Shown here: piece by piece, positions 1 through 11,840 of the stretch
Layout of the letters: every line of letters starts with the position of its first letter
Position numbering within the stretch: position 1 is the stretch's first letter
Source: Cristatella mucedo
Lineage: Eukaryota; Bryozoa; Phylactolaemata; Cristatellidae
Assembly (NCBI GenBank): GCA_009760855.2
Contig: WPIO01000038.1
Coordinates: 352,501 to 400,000, forward strand
Length of the DNA stretch: 47,500 bases
Direction: 5' to 3'
Made by a program: the position numbers and the translations under genes
The notes under the pieces: generated by a model
Told to the model about the DNA's origin: nothing
What the model saw: the letters and a program-made list of their open reading frames with translations, nothing else
The model's database searches: none

Positions 1-170
1 CACGAGCTCGCGACGCAGCTCCAGCAAGCGAAGCTATCTCGGGCGCCGGACGGTACTGCAGGCGCCGCGCAGCACTTTTCATTTTCGGTAGTTGCACAGC
101 AGACGACAAACACCTTGGGAATTGTTGCTGCCGGCGGGCCGCTGACTGCGGATTAAACGAAAATAAAAAT

Positions 171-240
171 ATCAGTTGATTTAACAAACTCATTTGTATA
201 GAGGTACAAAAGCCTAAACGACTATCGCCACCGCTTGGAG
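171..240 (-). repeat. tRNA-SINE tail fragment (reverse strand)
   Basis: Read on the reverse strand this matches the 3' part of the SINE copies at 8857 and 30571: the block around TATACAAATGAG followed by AATCAGCT-like sequence. Only the tail is present; the A and B boxes are missing. Bases 1-170 and 241-440 show nothing I can assign. Confidence 0.55.
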
Positions 241-479
241 TTGGCAAAGAAGGATCGCCCGCTGCAACGGCCGCGTCTCTCACATTAATAGCGAGCAGCT
301 CACTGCAGCCTGTGGAGTGGGTTCACTGACTCACGGTAGCTCCGTCACGGAAGACAACGCTGCGCCATCTTGTCACTTGACGGAAGTTCGCCATCTTGCG
401 GCGTGACTTTCTCGCTTTAATTAGTAGAGATAATAGCGACAAATGCTTAGCACCCTTAGAGAACTAATCCTATTTCCCC

Positions 480-775
480 TAACTTGACCACATATAAAAA
501 AAACTTAAAAACGCACCTATTTAGGACAGCATTTAGTGGGTCCCTGTGATTCGACCTTGATGTGCTTATGCATGCTGACACTGTGCATGCTGCCACTAAC
601 CACATTTGCATGCTGACCCTGTGCATGTCACCCCTAACCATGTTATTCATATTGTTGCTTATCATGCATGATTTTACTCACCATTCAATTGCATTTCCCT
701 TTGCAGCAAATGTAAAGCGCCTAGAAGGAGATTGGGTTCTCTGAGGGCGCTTTATCAAGTGCATTATTATTATTA
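480..775 (+). mobile_element. L2-group LINE, 3' UTR and (ATT)n tail
   Basis: The segment matches the 3' UTR of the better L2 copy at 37895-38936. It has the CACCTATTTAGGACAGC stretch, alternating 'catgctgac' and 'gccactaaccac' phrases, then AATGTAAAGCGCCTAG, GGGCGCTTTATCAAG and a short ATT tail. A short piece of the same tail in reverse orientation (about 446-475) abuts its 5' end, and another tail-like GGCGCTTTATAAATG follows at about 782. No coding part remains. Confidence 0.85.
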
Positions 776-799
776 TTTTAAGGCGCTTTATAAATGCTG

Positions 800-1261
800 T
801 AAACAAAGCGGGCCAATTGTCTAGCGAGGCAAGAGCACGACGTGTAGTGGCCGTTTATCTTCTTCGTCTGTAGCTCTGCAAAGCCGCAACGACAAAGGCG
901 GCGTTTTTCTGCCTTGACCATTTTAACATGTTCTGAACTTGAGACCGCCAGCTGCTTTTGGCGGCCGTGCGGTCGCCCTCCAGACTCTATCTCGCGCCCA
1001 GCAAAGAGAAAGGTAGAAGCCACGTGACTGAATCAGGCTGAGCAGCTGAGGAGGGGGCAGCGTAGAAGTAGCAATGCAGGACAGGATCAGTGGCGCCCGA
1101 GCGAGACGGCGTCGGCGTCATCGTTGGCTGCGGTCATCCGCGTCGATAGTGTCGTTCGCTGCGACTTGCCAGAAAATGAAGATACTCTTTTATTTTATTT
1201 ATCCTTTATTTATTTATTTGACTTTAGTCTGCCGACTGCAGCCAGTGGTCGAGCATGGACC
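800..1261. other. Unassigned DNA
   Basis: No convincing gene or repeat was seen. Short frames here lack any recognisable domain. Confidence 0.4.
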
Positions 1262-1340
1262 AAAGCAGCGCAAGTGTCTGGAAAGAGATTGAGTTCTCTG
1301 GTGGCGCTGTGACAAATGTATGACTATTATTATTATTATG
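1262..1340 (+). mobile_element. L2-group LINE tail
   Basis: Contains AAAGAGATTGAGTTCTCTG followed by GGCGCTGTGACAAATG and an ATT tail, the same order as the other L2 3' ends in the window. Only the last ~80 bp are present. Confidence 0.7.
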
Positions 1341-1771
1341 TCATTCATATTATTATGTCATTCGTTGAGGCCTTCCCCTCGAGGATCGGCGGGTGTGGTC
1401 CATCGACGGGCAAGCGCCTAATCGGTGCTCTGCTCCTCGGTGCTGTTATACTACTCTCTTCAAAGCACTCACTCTCGATTGAATAGGAGTCCACAAACTT
1501 TGGATTGAAAGCCCGTTTCGGCACACGGCAACTCGATACTGACAAGTTGGTCCTAGTTACATGACTAATATGGTAATAATGACACGCAAGCTCTTGCACT
1601 GGCCCCCCCCCCCCCGCGAGATTACGAACTATGAGCACGGCATCTGCTGAACCTTGATTTCGAGCCATGACCTTGGCTGCTGAACTCGAACTGAGAGCCG
1701 CTTATGAAATGATCATGATGGACCTACGCTTATGAACAGCACGATTTATGATTACGCATGAACGAGATTAT
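1341..1771. other. Unassigned DNA with a poly-C run
   Basis: Holds a run of about 13 C near 1602-1615. Nothing else was recognised. Confidence 0.4.
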
Positions 1772-1773
1772 TG

Positions 1774-1858
1774 CATAATAATAATAATGCACTTGATAAA
1801 GCGCCGTCAGAGAACTCAATCTCTCTAGGCGCTCTACATTTGCTGCAAAGGGATGAAT
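1774..1858 (-). mobile_element. L2-group LINE tail (reverse strand)
   Basis: On the + strand it reads (ATA)n, then CACTTGATAAAGCGCC, GAACTCAATCTCTCTAGGCG and ACATTTGCTGCAAAGG. This is the reverse complement of the L2 3' end at 715-775. Confidence 0.8.
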
Positions 1859-2187
1859 TACGACTTGGCCATTAAATAAGGCACTGGCTTGACAGCTGTC
1901 ACTCGTACGGAGTAACGTTCTGCCGTTGGGTGAGTAGTGCCTAGCGCTGAGCATGAGCTGCTGTGAGCCTGTGGTCTTGTTATAAGTTACTTGTCGTAAC
2001 AGCCGTAAAATACAGGCTGTTGTTCGTGTTTTTCATATATGACGTTGCTGTGAGCGATGCTGCATGCCGGAAATTGAACCCTGTGTCGTTACCTACGTGT
2101 TGGCAAACTGGGAGCCTCAAATCTGTGCACATTGCATGCGTTGTGCCACTAACCAAACTAGTAACCAAAACTAACCAAACTAGTAAC

Positions 2188-2492
2188 GTATCTCCGTCTG
2201 TAACTCCTCAAAGCCACACGTGGGTGTTACGCAGTTACCGATTGTGGGTATGGGTTTTACTGTGTGGGTGTTACGAGGGAGAGTTTTCTATGGCGAACTC
2301 ACAGCCTCACTGGCTTTCGGTACGCATTCGGTAGCCAACAGACTTCATCTCACGAAACGAAGAGACATTGGGAAGCATAGCTGAGTCAGAAGAGCAGTTT
2401 AGGTAGCGAGTAGCATGGAAGTAGCAGCTCAGAACCGCGCTGAAAAGGATGAGCCACAGTCGGCAGTCGGAGAGTAGCTGTCGCTTCGTAAC
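2188..2492 (-). repeat. Dispersed repeat family A, copy 1 (reverse strand)
   Basis: The reverse complement aligns with 11841-12096 and 29573-29836. Shared phrases are 'ctgccgactgtggctc', 'gctgctacttccatgctac', 'ttggctaccgaatgcg' and 'gttacagacggagatac'. This copy is longer because of a partial internal duplication of the GTAACACCCAC block (about 2225-2275). No terminal inverted repeats, A/B boxes or poly-A tail were recognised. Confidence 0.75.
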
Positions 2493-3530
2493 ACGTGTGT
2501 AAGTGAGGGTCTCGTGGTCGTATCACCCTTTCATAGCGCCTTAGGAAAGCTGACCACCAACAACGCAATTCGCATCAGCGAGGAAAACATTCAAGTAAAT
2601 GATTTACTGATAAAAACACTATTTGCCCGGTGCACGAGGACGTACAAGCAAGACTATCCTTACGATCGAAGCATATGCTGTGAGGCGCAGGGGGCGGGGG
2701 GGGGGGGGACTATTCAGTTTTTAAATTTTCGTGCCACCATTCCAGGCTTTAGGCACACAGGCACCGAAGGAGCTTTCAACTACACCAGGAAGCTGGCCAG
2801 GAAGCATGAGAAAGTGGTGTGGCACCATGTGCAGCAGCAGGCTGAGAGGTAAGAGGTGACCGATCCTGCACTGCTGGATGACAGTATAGGATAGCATAGG
2901 GACCGCGTAGATGGCCGGCCGGCCGGCTGGCTGTGTTGCAGCTGCTGATGCAGCTGTGCTCAGTCAACTGATACTTCCTGGCTAGGTTCGCTCTGGACGT
3001 TTGGCGTTTTCAAAACGTGAAGCACAGCGCTCCTCTTCCGACAGGGATGCGAAATTAAGTCGCCCGGTAAACAACGGCCGATTGTGTCATTGACTCGCTG
3101 CCAGCACTCCCCCTCTGCAATCTATCTTCTGGGCCAGCCAGTCTGCTAGCAGCCGATCGTGCCAGCGCTTGCGGTCAAGGTCAAGCAATGGCACCCGGTT
3201 TCCTCGGTGCAGCAGCGTTCCCTCGTCCAGCTGGTCTTGCGCCAGTTACTCTCTCGCCTTGGCCGAGCCATTTGCCTACCCAGACCCTGCGGCACAGCTC
3301 TCCTTTGTCTCAGTCACTCCAGCAGCTTGTCGTCCTGGAGCTGCTGCTGCAGGCCGCCTCGAATTCAGAGACGACAGCCGCGCTGGTCAGCAAGCAGTTC
3401 GTTGATTCTGTGCCCGGTGAAGTGCACTTCACCTGATACAGATTCTTTGTTGTGCGCTCTCGGAACCGTCGAGCTCAGCTGTCGTTGCTCCTGGCTGCAC
3501 TGTTTGCTGTGCTGACACCAGAGAGCACGA
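2493..3530. other. Unassigned DNA
   Basis: Contains a poly-G run (about 2694-2708), a (GGCC)n-like stretch near 2912-2926 and an 18-bp perfect palindrome at 3416-3433. Open frames are short and unrecognised. Confidence 0.4.
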
Positions 3531-3531
3531 T

Positions 3532-3564
<33 letters not shown>

Positions 3565-3572
3565 GCGGCGGC
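3532..3572 (+). repeat. (CAG)n / (CGG) trinucleotide repeat
   Basis: About eleven CAG-phase units run into CGG units. It is followed by unassigned DNA to about 3940, which includes an 18-bp tandem pair (EGTEVT-like phase) at about 3671-3708. Confidence 0.9.
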
Positions 3573-3940
3573 CTTTCATGCTGAGTCACTAGGCAGCCCC
3601 CAGCTTGCTTGCTAGCTGAGCTACACGTAGCCGGCAGCAGGTCAGATCTACTTGCATGAAAGCAGCCCTCGTGAAGGCACCGAGGTCACGGAAGGCACTG
3701 AGGTCACGACTGTTGCTCTTTGTCATAGGTTTACAGAAATAGTGAACACTTGCTTTAGACTACTCCATTTCGTATATACTGCTGTGCACTGCCTTCCTGT
3801 TGCTATTGCTGGACAAATCGTAAGTGCTAATCCTCCCCAGGCAATCAAGAAAGTGACCACCGTAAGTGCTAATACTCCCAGCCAGTGGAGTATGTAAGAC
3901 AGCCGAGCTGTAATAACTGTTGCTTGAGAACTGACACAAG

Positions 3941-4311
3941 GGCAGGAGCAGCAGCAGGAGCAGCAGCAACAGAAGGAGCAGGAACAGCGGTAGCAGCAGT
4001 AATCAGTAGCAGCAGGAGCATTCAGCAGCAGTCGCAGCAGCAGCTACAGCAGCAGCAGGAGCCGCTGCAGTGGCATCACTCAGCAGGAGCAGGAGCAGCA
4101 GGGGGTGTTGGAACAGGAGCAAGAGTAGCATGGGCAGGAGCAGCAGGAGCAGGAGCAGGAGCAGGGGCAGGAGCAGGAGCAGGAGCAGGAGCACAAGGAG
4201 CACCAGAAGGCAGAAGAGTTGGAGGAGGAGCAGGAGCAGCATGAAGAGCAATAGGACAGCAGGAGCAGGAGCAGCAGCAGCAGCAGCAGCAGGAGCAGGA
4301 GCAGCAGGGGA
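3941..4311 (+). repeat. (GGAGCA)-type purine-rich minisatellite
   Basis: About 370 bp of GGAGCA and GCA units, degenerate at the edges and most regular around 4140-4195. It is open in several frames on both strands (Gly-Ala, Arg-Ser, Leu, Cys-Ser), so the long frames are a by-product of composition and not a gene. Confidence 0.9.
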
Positions 4312-4329
4312 GTGCCAGTCTGAGTGAAC

Positions 4330-7300
4330 GCCAGCCTAGTATTTACCAAAGAGAACTTGGTTCGGAGCTTTGCTAACGCAGTTAATCAATCAAGCACTGC
4401 CTGCTGAGGGCTATCCGGGGTGGGAGTGCTGCAAGTAAGGTTCGAACTGTACCTGGTAGATACAAGGGGGTCGGTTGGTGTGCTATCAACTGAGAAAACT
4501 GAACCGCGACATAGAAGGCACCGCCCTGCCGACCGAATCCATGCTCGCGGATCGCCGAGGCGGCCGCCGAGATAGATGGATGCTTAGCCGCGGCAGTGTG
4601 GAGCACATTCTCACAGCCGACGCCTGTCCCCTGACAGCTGACGAGAGCCCCCCAAGCGCTTGCTTGCACGTCGTCGTGTGCTTGCACGTGTGCAAGCTCA
4701 CAGCTTCCGGCTCGACGGCCCGATGCCACCCGGCGGCATGTGTTTGCCTTGGTCATTGTGCCAAAAGACACAGTACGGTTCAGGCAAAACGCCCAGCAAA
4801 CGTATTATTGCAGGCAACTCGATTCGCCTGCAAAGCGAGTGAATAGGCTCATTTATTGCCGGGGCAGGCTCATTGATTTCTTCAAGCTGCTGCAGACAAT
4901 CTGCCTCCTTGGCCTGTCACACAACGGCCGACTAATTGCCATTTTTACTGCTTCCGGTTCATAAGCTGAACAGTCGACAGAGCGTGCCAGTCGCTGCCTA
5001 GGTGTCTTTATTTCGAAACGTACGCACGATTAACTACACGGCCAGACCGGCTCAGCCGGCGCCGCTGCGCCGGGGCTCGGCCGGGGCTGCGGCTAGGCTG
5101 TCGCTGGGCTGCCTACGGCAGCTCATCTCAAGGGTCCTCGGGTTTTCCCGGCTTCGGCTTGCTGTGATATTCCGCCATCGGCAGCTGCTGCCTCTATCAA
5201 GCGACACATCGCGTCTGAAACCAATATCTGTTACCGGGTGGTTAGCGCAGGTCTGCACGAACTGCGCCCCTCTCTTTCATTTCAGATAGTGACTGCTCTC
5301 AGTTGCCAACAAGCCAACAGCCAGCCTGCCGGACGTCAACTGCGAACGATGGCAAGGTGGTGACAGGCAGAGGCAACTCTGGCTCCTTGAGCAGCAGCCA
5401 TTCATGGGAATTAGAATGAAGACTTCCGCACGCACGCTCACACTTGCACGTGTGTGCGAACACACGCTGCCCGTGCGTGCAAGCAGGCATGTGCATTTAT
5501 GTCTGCAGAGTTTTGGTGGGCACTTGCAGCACCGTGCAGTCCGCTTAGCAAGCCAGTTGGCAGAGCTGAAGGCCAGTTCGAGGCAATGTCCTGTGTACGG
5601 TCGCGGAGGGAGCTTTAGCAATCGACTGGCTCACTGGCTAGCTCTCGGCCTGATCGGGCTGGGCTAAGCGAACAGCATGACGTCGACGAGCTCTCTGCCG
5701 GCTTAAAAAAGAGCATCTGCTGCTCGGCTGCCTTGGAGCTTCGAGTGCATGTGGATGGCAGCTCACGCTTCATCGACCACTGACCTGAACGAGCTGACCA
5801 ATACCTTGGCGAGAGCGGTTCGCTTTTCGGTTGCCTTGGCAACGTGTGACCACAGCACCGAAAGCCCCGGCTGCCAATCGCCGGCGCCTGCAGCAATCTC
5901 TGCTGGGCCGAAATGGTGTCTGCACTGCGGGCCAGTGGTGCGGGCCCAGCAGCTTGCAATCGTTTGCAGGGGGCGGCTGCGAAGGGGGAGGCGGCAAGCG
6001 GCAAGTTCGATGGCAGCATCAGCAGCTGCTCAAGCTCGTGGGATTGGAGATGAGGGAAGGGTCACCTACTGAGGGCTGCCGGACCGGACCGGTGGAGAAG
6101 TTGGCTGGCAGTTGAGCGAGGAGCGCTGCTCCTACTGGACAGGATGCCGTGCAGCAGACACTGCAGCCGCCGCTGCTGAGCGCTGCCTGTCGCCGGTGCT
6201 CATGCTTGCAGACGTGTGACGAATACTGGCAGCCACCTCGAGTCTCGGCTGATTCCTCTCGGGAGAGCTCTCACTTCCGGTTCGCTGCACCGACGCAAGC
6301 AGGCGGCACTGCCCTGCCGAACTAGCAGAGCATGGCTGCAATGGAGAGCGCCCGAACCCAATGCAAGGTTGAGGAATAGGTTCGTCCGCCGTGATTTTAA
6401 CAATAGTTAAATAAGATAACCATAATATTATGAATTTAGTGCTGATTTAATGAAAAACACGGCGCACGAACGTTTTCCTACAACCCTATACATAAAGTTC
6501 ATTTCGCCAGCATAGTATGGTCTACTCCATAGCCACATAGTGGCTCGTGTGAGCCCACCATCAGCCCTGGCATAGGCGTAGCCTCGTTCAAAGCCCCAAG
6601 TGCCCGAAGACCTAGGATCGCTTGAACGATATTTCTTATGAAGCGTTAACCATGAATTATGGCGAAGCCTGTTTCTAATTTTTGTTAACTCAGGGACAGC
6701 CAATTATTGCTATTTCTGACCGATTTTTAGCATGCACACATTTCAATATGTTCGACTGATAGGAGGGCTGAAATTCAGCATCCGGTGTTGATCGTTAGGG
6801 TCAAGGGCGGTTGCAAACGAGTCGATCATCAGGGAAAGGATGCAAGCATTCGGAAGAAGGCTGCATACCTGTCAAGATAGTAGCTAATGTTAGCTTAGAA
6901 AAGCCAGATGTGCTAACTGGTCGAGAGACTGAAACATGATAGCTCAGCGTTGGGCCAGAGCCTGTGAAGGAGGAAGAAATGCGAAAACGAGCACTTAACA
7001 AAGCATAAGCAAGTTAGTGTCTTGAAATAACTAATGATATAAATAATTAATAATAATAAAATAATTTTGAAATAACTTGCCAAGAAGGCAGAGGTTTAGC
7101 CTTTATCACCCTCAAAGGTGGCTTATAAGCCGAGTCACCGGTGAGAGCAGCTAAGAAGTTTTGAAAAAATTGACAGGTACAGTCTCATTATAAAGATAAA
7201 TTTCTTTAATCTATGATTCATTGATCCACTTTGATAAGTTTCCCGGCAAAGTGAATTTCTTCTGTCTGATGTAATATGCAGACTCATTCACTTTAACGAT

Positions 7301-7330
7301 AACGTTTAAAGTAAACAATCATATATAACA
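4330..7330. other. 3-kb stretch with no recognised gene
   Basis: GC-moderate to about 6.4 kb, then AT-richer. Many short overlapping frames are present but none shows a known domain or good codon pattern. Small sites include an inverted repeat around CACGTG at 4680-4697 and an X-box-like palindrome at 5830-5843. A 91-codon reverse frame at 6428-6703 was considered and not supported. Confidence 0.4.
5830..5843. promoter_or_regulatory. RFX X-box-like palindrome
   Basis: The sequence is GTTGCCTTGGCAAC, two GTTGCC half-sites around TT. This matches the well-known palindromic binding motif of RFX winged-helix factors, often found at promoters of ciliary genes. No transcript start or gene is recognised beside it, so a regulatory role is only inferred. 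Confidence 0.35.
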
Positions 7331-7331
7331 A

Positions 7332-7334
<3 letters not shown>

Positions 7335-7369
<35 letters not shown>
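7335..7369. repeat. (TA)n microsatellite
   Basis: An uninterrupted TA run of about 17 units. Confidence 0.95.
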
Positions 7370-7371
<2 letters not shown>

Positions 7372-7408
7372 GAACTTTAATTATGCCGCGACAAAACATG
7401 TATCACTG

Positions 7409-7473
7409 TTAGTGTCTAGAAAGAGATTATGGTCTCGGAGGACGCTATACAAACGTATTATTATTATTATTAT
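7409..7473 (+). mobile_element. L2-group LINE tail
   Basis: Reads 'gtgtctagaaagagatta', then GACGCTATACAAACG and (ATT)n, matching the L2 3' terminus. It lies 40 bp after the TA run. Confidence 0.75.
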
Positions 7474-7474
7474 C

Positions 7475-8856
7475 AGCAAACCGAGCTATAGTGAGCTCTT
7501 GTACAGCGAACCTCTGGATATAATGAGTCAGCCTTGCAGTCGCAGACATAAGGTCTCACGTAAATATAACTTTCAGAGCTCTTATATGAACCCTGTCGTT
7601 ATTGCTGGCATTCGATGGGCGACTGCTTTTCTTGGTACGGTGTCCTTGAAAAGCAGGTCACTGGGGACCAGAGGTGGTCATTATAAGGCAAGATAAGCCA
7701 AAAAGAGAGAAACACATAAGAATACTGAAGCAGTTCCATTTGAGCTACGGTTCCGCCAGATGCTTTTGTAAGGCTTTTCAGCCGAAGCCAACGCAGCCAG
7801 TCGAAACATTTACGCCGGGACGTTTCCAGTAGAGGCAGACTTCCTCCACCAAAAGACTGAAAGTGAATCGCTGCTGATCTGGCTTACGTGAAGCAAAGGC
7901 TCTTCGCTTTCAGTGAGTGGACTGATACTCACAGGAAATTCTGACGACCTTGCCCGACAGTTGGGAATGCACGAATTCTCCGCGGCAGGAAGCTTCGCAG
8001 AGGGATTTAAAGCTAGGGAGTAGCTTTTACGGATGTGCAGACGAGGAAGTAACGTGAAGGTAGCGCTGGCTGCATGCTGTGTAAGAATGCAGCCTTGGCA
8101 CAAGTACCTCGAAAGAGATTTAGTTTTCACGGAGAGTTGAGTGAACGTTTTATTTTTGCTTCTTCTCTTTTTGAATGAAACACCGCCTTTTAAAAAGTAA
8201 TAATAACATTTCCGGCCGGGTTTCTTAGACGAAGCAAAGGATCTGCTGAGGGAAGTCGCGGGCGCTGCGCTTTCAAAGCTTATATGCTATGTGTTCAATA
8301 TTAATGGCTTATTTTTCTGTAGCGTATTATTTAGCGCGTGTCCGAAGACTGCAGCGCTTGTCCGCAGGTTACACCGAGGGGTATTCCTACGCCGGGAGCG
8401 GAAATACAACGTCTGGCGTGCTGACCTGACCCTCACGCTCAATCCGAAGGCATGCTGCATAGATTGCTTGTGTCCTCCACGCGTAGACGTAAGCGTAGGG
8501 GATCGTGTCAGGATCATGTTCAAGCTCCGAACGTGAGCCAAGATCCAGCCCACCGGTCAAGGTCAACCCAACAGCATCGTCAACCGCTTCCAGCCAGAGC
8601 AGTCTCAGGCTGACACACTTTTAAGGCAGCAAACTAGCGACGGGTGTATGTCTGGGTCTGTGATTACATTAGCATAGTCTTGGTAGAGCTTCAGAAATAA
8701 TTTAAGTGAAATATAAAAATTTACTGAATGTCTTGAATGAAACTGTTGGGCTACCTTTAAAATATGTACAACTAGATGTAATTACTGTCGTCTGCTAGTT
8801 ACGTGATTTGACAAAGTGACTTGGTTTGATTTATATACTCCAGCTCCGGTAACTGC
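7475..8856. other. Unassigned DNA
   Basis: No gene was recognised. The first 80 bp have an alternating 'agcgaacctctggatata' texture that faintly recalls pogo/Tigger-type termini, but no paired inverted repeat was found. Confidence 0.35.
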
Positions 8857-9020
8857 TCCTGGATCTTAGCACAGGGGTAAGGTAGTCGCTCTTCATGATC
8901 CAGGTCGAGGGTTCGAGTCCTGCAGTGGGCAATTGTTTATTGCAGGGGGTGATAGCTGTTAAGGCTCTTCTGCCACTGTATAAACGAGGCTTTTAAGTGC
9001 GCTAGCATTTTGTATTGAAC
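8857..9020 (+). mobile_element. tRNA-derived SINE, copy 1
   Basis: The head is tRNA-like. An A-box-like TTAGCACAGGGGTAAGG lies at about 8867, and a B box GGTTCGAGTCC at 8910-8920. Then comes a SINE-specific body: TGCAGTGGGC, TTATTGCAGGGGG, GATAGCTGTTAAGGCTCTTC, TGCCACTGTATAAACGAGGC. The same order recurs at 26078, 29415 and 30571, so this is an interspersed element and not a tRNA gene. Confidence 0.85.
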
Positions 9021-9955
9021 GAATTCTTGTAAACGTCACAGATAATTTTTTAGCTTTAAATGCACTTAACTATTGCAGAGGGTTGTATGATGACAAGAGC
9101 TTTATGGCGGGAGGTGTGCTTGAATGGAGGCTCATGTTGTTTTCACTCCGCGGCCTCGTTCTCGTAAATGGATGCATGACTCTAGCCTCTTCTCTCGAAT
9201 GCAACTGATGGGAACCGCAGCACGATTTATATGCGTCGTACTTTGGATTTCTTGCGCTATAATCTCTCTCTGTACGGGATTCATTTCGCGACGTGACGAA
9301 CACCTAAAGTGAAAATAAAAATCCACACACATTCTTCACGGCAATTGCTTGGTCAGCATGCTGTGTTCACAATGCGCGTTAGCCTTTCTGAAATTGTGCA
9401 TGTATTATTACTGACGAGTTGATCTTTCTTCAGCCAATGCGAGGTACAGTGAATGAGATTAAGTTCTTTTGGCGAGGTATATATGTATACACATATATAT
9501 GTACCTTTTTTACCAGTATAAGTCGCAATTCTTTCCATTTTTTTTGGAAAAAATAAACCTGAAACTTATACACTGCTAGTCGGTGCCAGTCACTGCACAC
9601 AGTCAAAGTGATGATTCAGACATTAACAATGTTGCAGAATACTATGAAGATGTTAGCAGTGGTACTGATGAGCTTATTTCTAACTGGGATGATTACAGCA
9701 AACTTATATAATAAAAAGTGAGCTACATAGTCAGCAATGATATTTTTCAATACAAATTTCAGAGAATTTTGTCCATAAATGTAGGGTGCGACTTATACTT
9801 TGGTACGCCTTAAACACGTAAGATAAGATATATATATTTATATAAGCGTTAAAATCATTATTTTTAGCATTGAAGAGAAAGAAAGAAGAGAAAGGACAAA
9901 GAGCTATTGAAAGAGAACCCGGGAGTGTACTCATTAGAGAGTATAGAGACAGAAT
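9021..9955. other. Unassigned DNA
   Basis: AT-rich, with no recognised gene or repeat family. Confidence 0.4.
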
Positions 9956-9959
9956 GAGA

Positions 9960-10105
9960 GAAATAGCAGAGAATGAGAAAGAGAGAGAGAGTGAGAGGGA
10001 GAGAGAGAGAGAGAGAGACACACACACACACACACACTCACAAAGACAGAGGGAGAGAGAGAAAGAGGGGATAGAGAGAGACAGAGAGAGAGAAAGAACG
10101 GGAGG
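9960..10105 (+). repeat. Compound (GA)n/(CA)n tract
   Basis: Imperfect GA-rich purine sequence with a (CA)n core at about 10018-10037. Confidence 0.9.
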
Positions 10106-10378
10106 GAGCTAGGGCAGCTCTCTCTTTATTGTCAGTCAGCTTCCTGCTTGATCAATTTTCAAGCGGGCTTGAAGATCTGCAACATGTGCGATAAAAAGCA
10201 TTCAACTTAATGTTCTATTAAATGTTCATAACCCTTACTCACAGTGACATGTTTCAGCATGCTAGCATCCTCTGGGTTGTACTTGCAGTTTACCCTTCTT
10301 TTTGTTTGTTCGAGTGGCAAAAAAACGGCAGCGACGAGCTGGGAGAGATATCGCAGACAAAAAATTCACTGACAAGAA

Positions 10379-10532
<154 letters not shown>

Positions 10533-10559
10533 GTGAGGAAGAAGGCGATGCAGGAAGAT

Positions 10560-11840
10560 TACGGCACCTCTGCGGGCTGCACAGAAAGTGCCTCTTCCGG
10601 TGGCCCAGAAAGCCCTCTTCCGGCGTACCAGAAAGCAGGTTGGAGGTCTACCAGCCTCCGGCTACTCTCGAGTTCCGGTGGAGATCGGACGCGCGAGCAC
10701 CGCTTGCCCGCGAATACTGCTCGCAGCTATTACTAGCTGCGGGCAAGCGGCGGCGCAGTCCGGCGGAGAAGTCTGGCTCGTCGGTCGTCGTTCGTTGCGG
10801 CAGCCAAAGAGGAAAATAAAGAGGAAAGGGGATATAATTAAGGCCAGTATTTGTAACTCGGGAACAGCGACGCCGAAGGTCGTTCGCAAGGGCGCGATTA
10901 AAAAAACCTGGCCGTAGCAGTTCGCGCGCGAAATGCGTCCTGGTCGTACGTTTACGGTATGGCCAGGCGGCCGAGCGCGCACTCGCGTGCCTTTGTTCAA
11001 GCCTCTGCGGCGGCGAACGCGCAGGCGGTGAGCCACCATCCTCAATAAAGCTTATTTGCAGCCGAAAGAAGACGCTGCTCCGTTTTGAAGCTGAAATAGG
11101 AGCGACCGGCCCGCCGTTGCTCGATCGCGCGCCGCGAGTGATGCGCGCGCTCGCTCGCGGACGTGCATCGTCGTCGTGCAGCTGTAGAGAGCCGCTTCCC
11201 GACGTCCCGACCGCTCCGCGCGGGCGGGACGTCGGGAGGGCGCGCAGCATTCCACGCTCGAGCGCCGCGGCGCTCGCGCGGCCGACTTTATTGGCTGCAT
11301 TATCGCGCGCGCGTGGCCGCAGTGCGCCGCCAGCGTCGTCGAATTAGCTCCCCTGTCCGTCGCGAAATTACGAAAGGCATCCCGAAGAACTCGATAGCGC
11401 TCCGCGATAGCCGAGCTCGACGGCCGAGCATCCGGCAGCGAGCTAAAACGCGCGCCAGCTGCTGCCGACGCCAGAGAATGTCGTCGCGCGCGAGAGCGAG
11501 CGAGAAACCTCGCGCCCCCGCCGCAGCCCGAGTCCAAGCCGCACTGGTGCGCGGCGCCGACCGAATCGCAGCCGTCGGCTCCAAGTTGAAGGCGAGAGCG
11601 CGAGCGGCTTGCGACGGCCCTTTTTGAGCGTGCGCGCGCGCGCCCCCGCCCCGGAAATGACCGTCGACGACGAGATGAAAAGTCGGACGCTCGAAGCGCG
11701 TTCAGCTCGCCGCTGGCTAGCGACAAATCGCGTCCGTCGAAGGAGGTCCGACAGAATTCTGGACGCCGAGACTGTGACGTCTTGCGACTGGCCGATAATC
11801 GTCAGCTGACTGCGGAACTCGCTTCCACAATTCTTTCGCA
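10560..11840. other. CpG-rich block 1
   Basis: Very dense in CpG and GCGC, especially 10920-11770, in contrast to the neighbouring DNA. This composition is typical of an unmethylated promoter island. Open frames of up to 224 codons are present on both strands, but all are Arg/Ala/Ser-rich with no domain I know, as expected when TAA and TGA are depleted. No coding call is made. Confidence 0.5.

Noticed and set aside
3814-3882. Splice-like GTAAGTGCTAAT...CCCCAG and GTAAGTGCTAAT...CCCAG pairs
   Set aside because: The implied introns would be about 20 bp, too short; it is a small sequence duplication.
3885-4349. Gly-Ala, Arg-Ser, poly-Leu and Cys-Ser frames
   Set aside because: All come from the GGAGCA minisatellite.
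6428-6703. 91-codon reverse frame
   Set aside because: No recognisable domain, no neighbouring signals, isolated.
7475-7560. Possible pogo/Tigger-type terminus with 'agcgaacctctggatata'
   Set aside because: No matching inverted end or TA duplication found.
8867-8920. tRNA gene (A and B boxes at 8867-8920; also 30571-30640)
   Set aside because: The same head recurs with a shared non-tRNA body at several places and does not give a clear cloverleaf by eye; treated as SINE.
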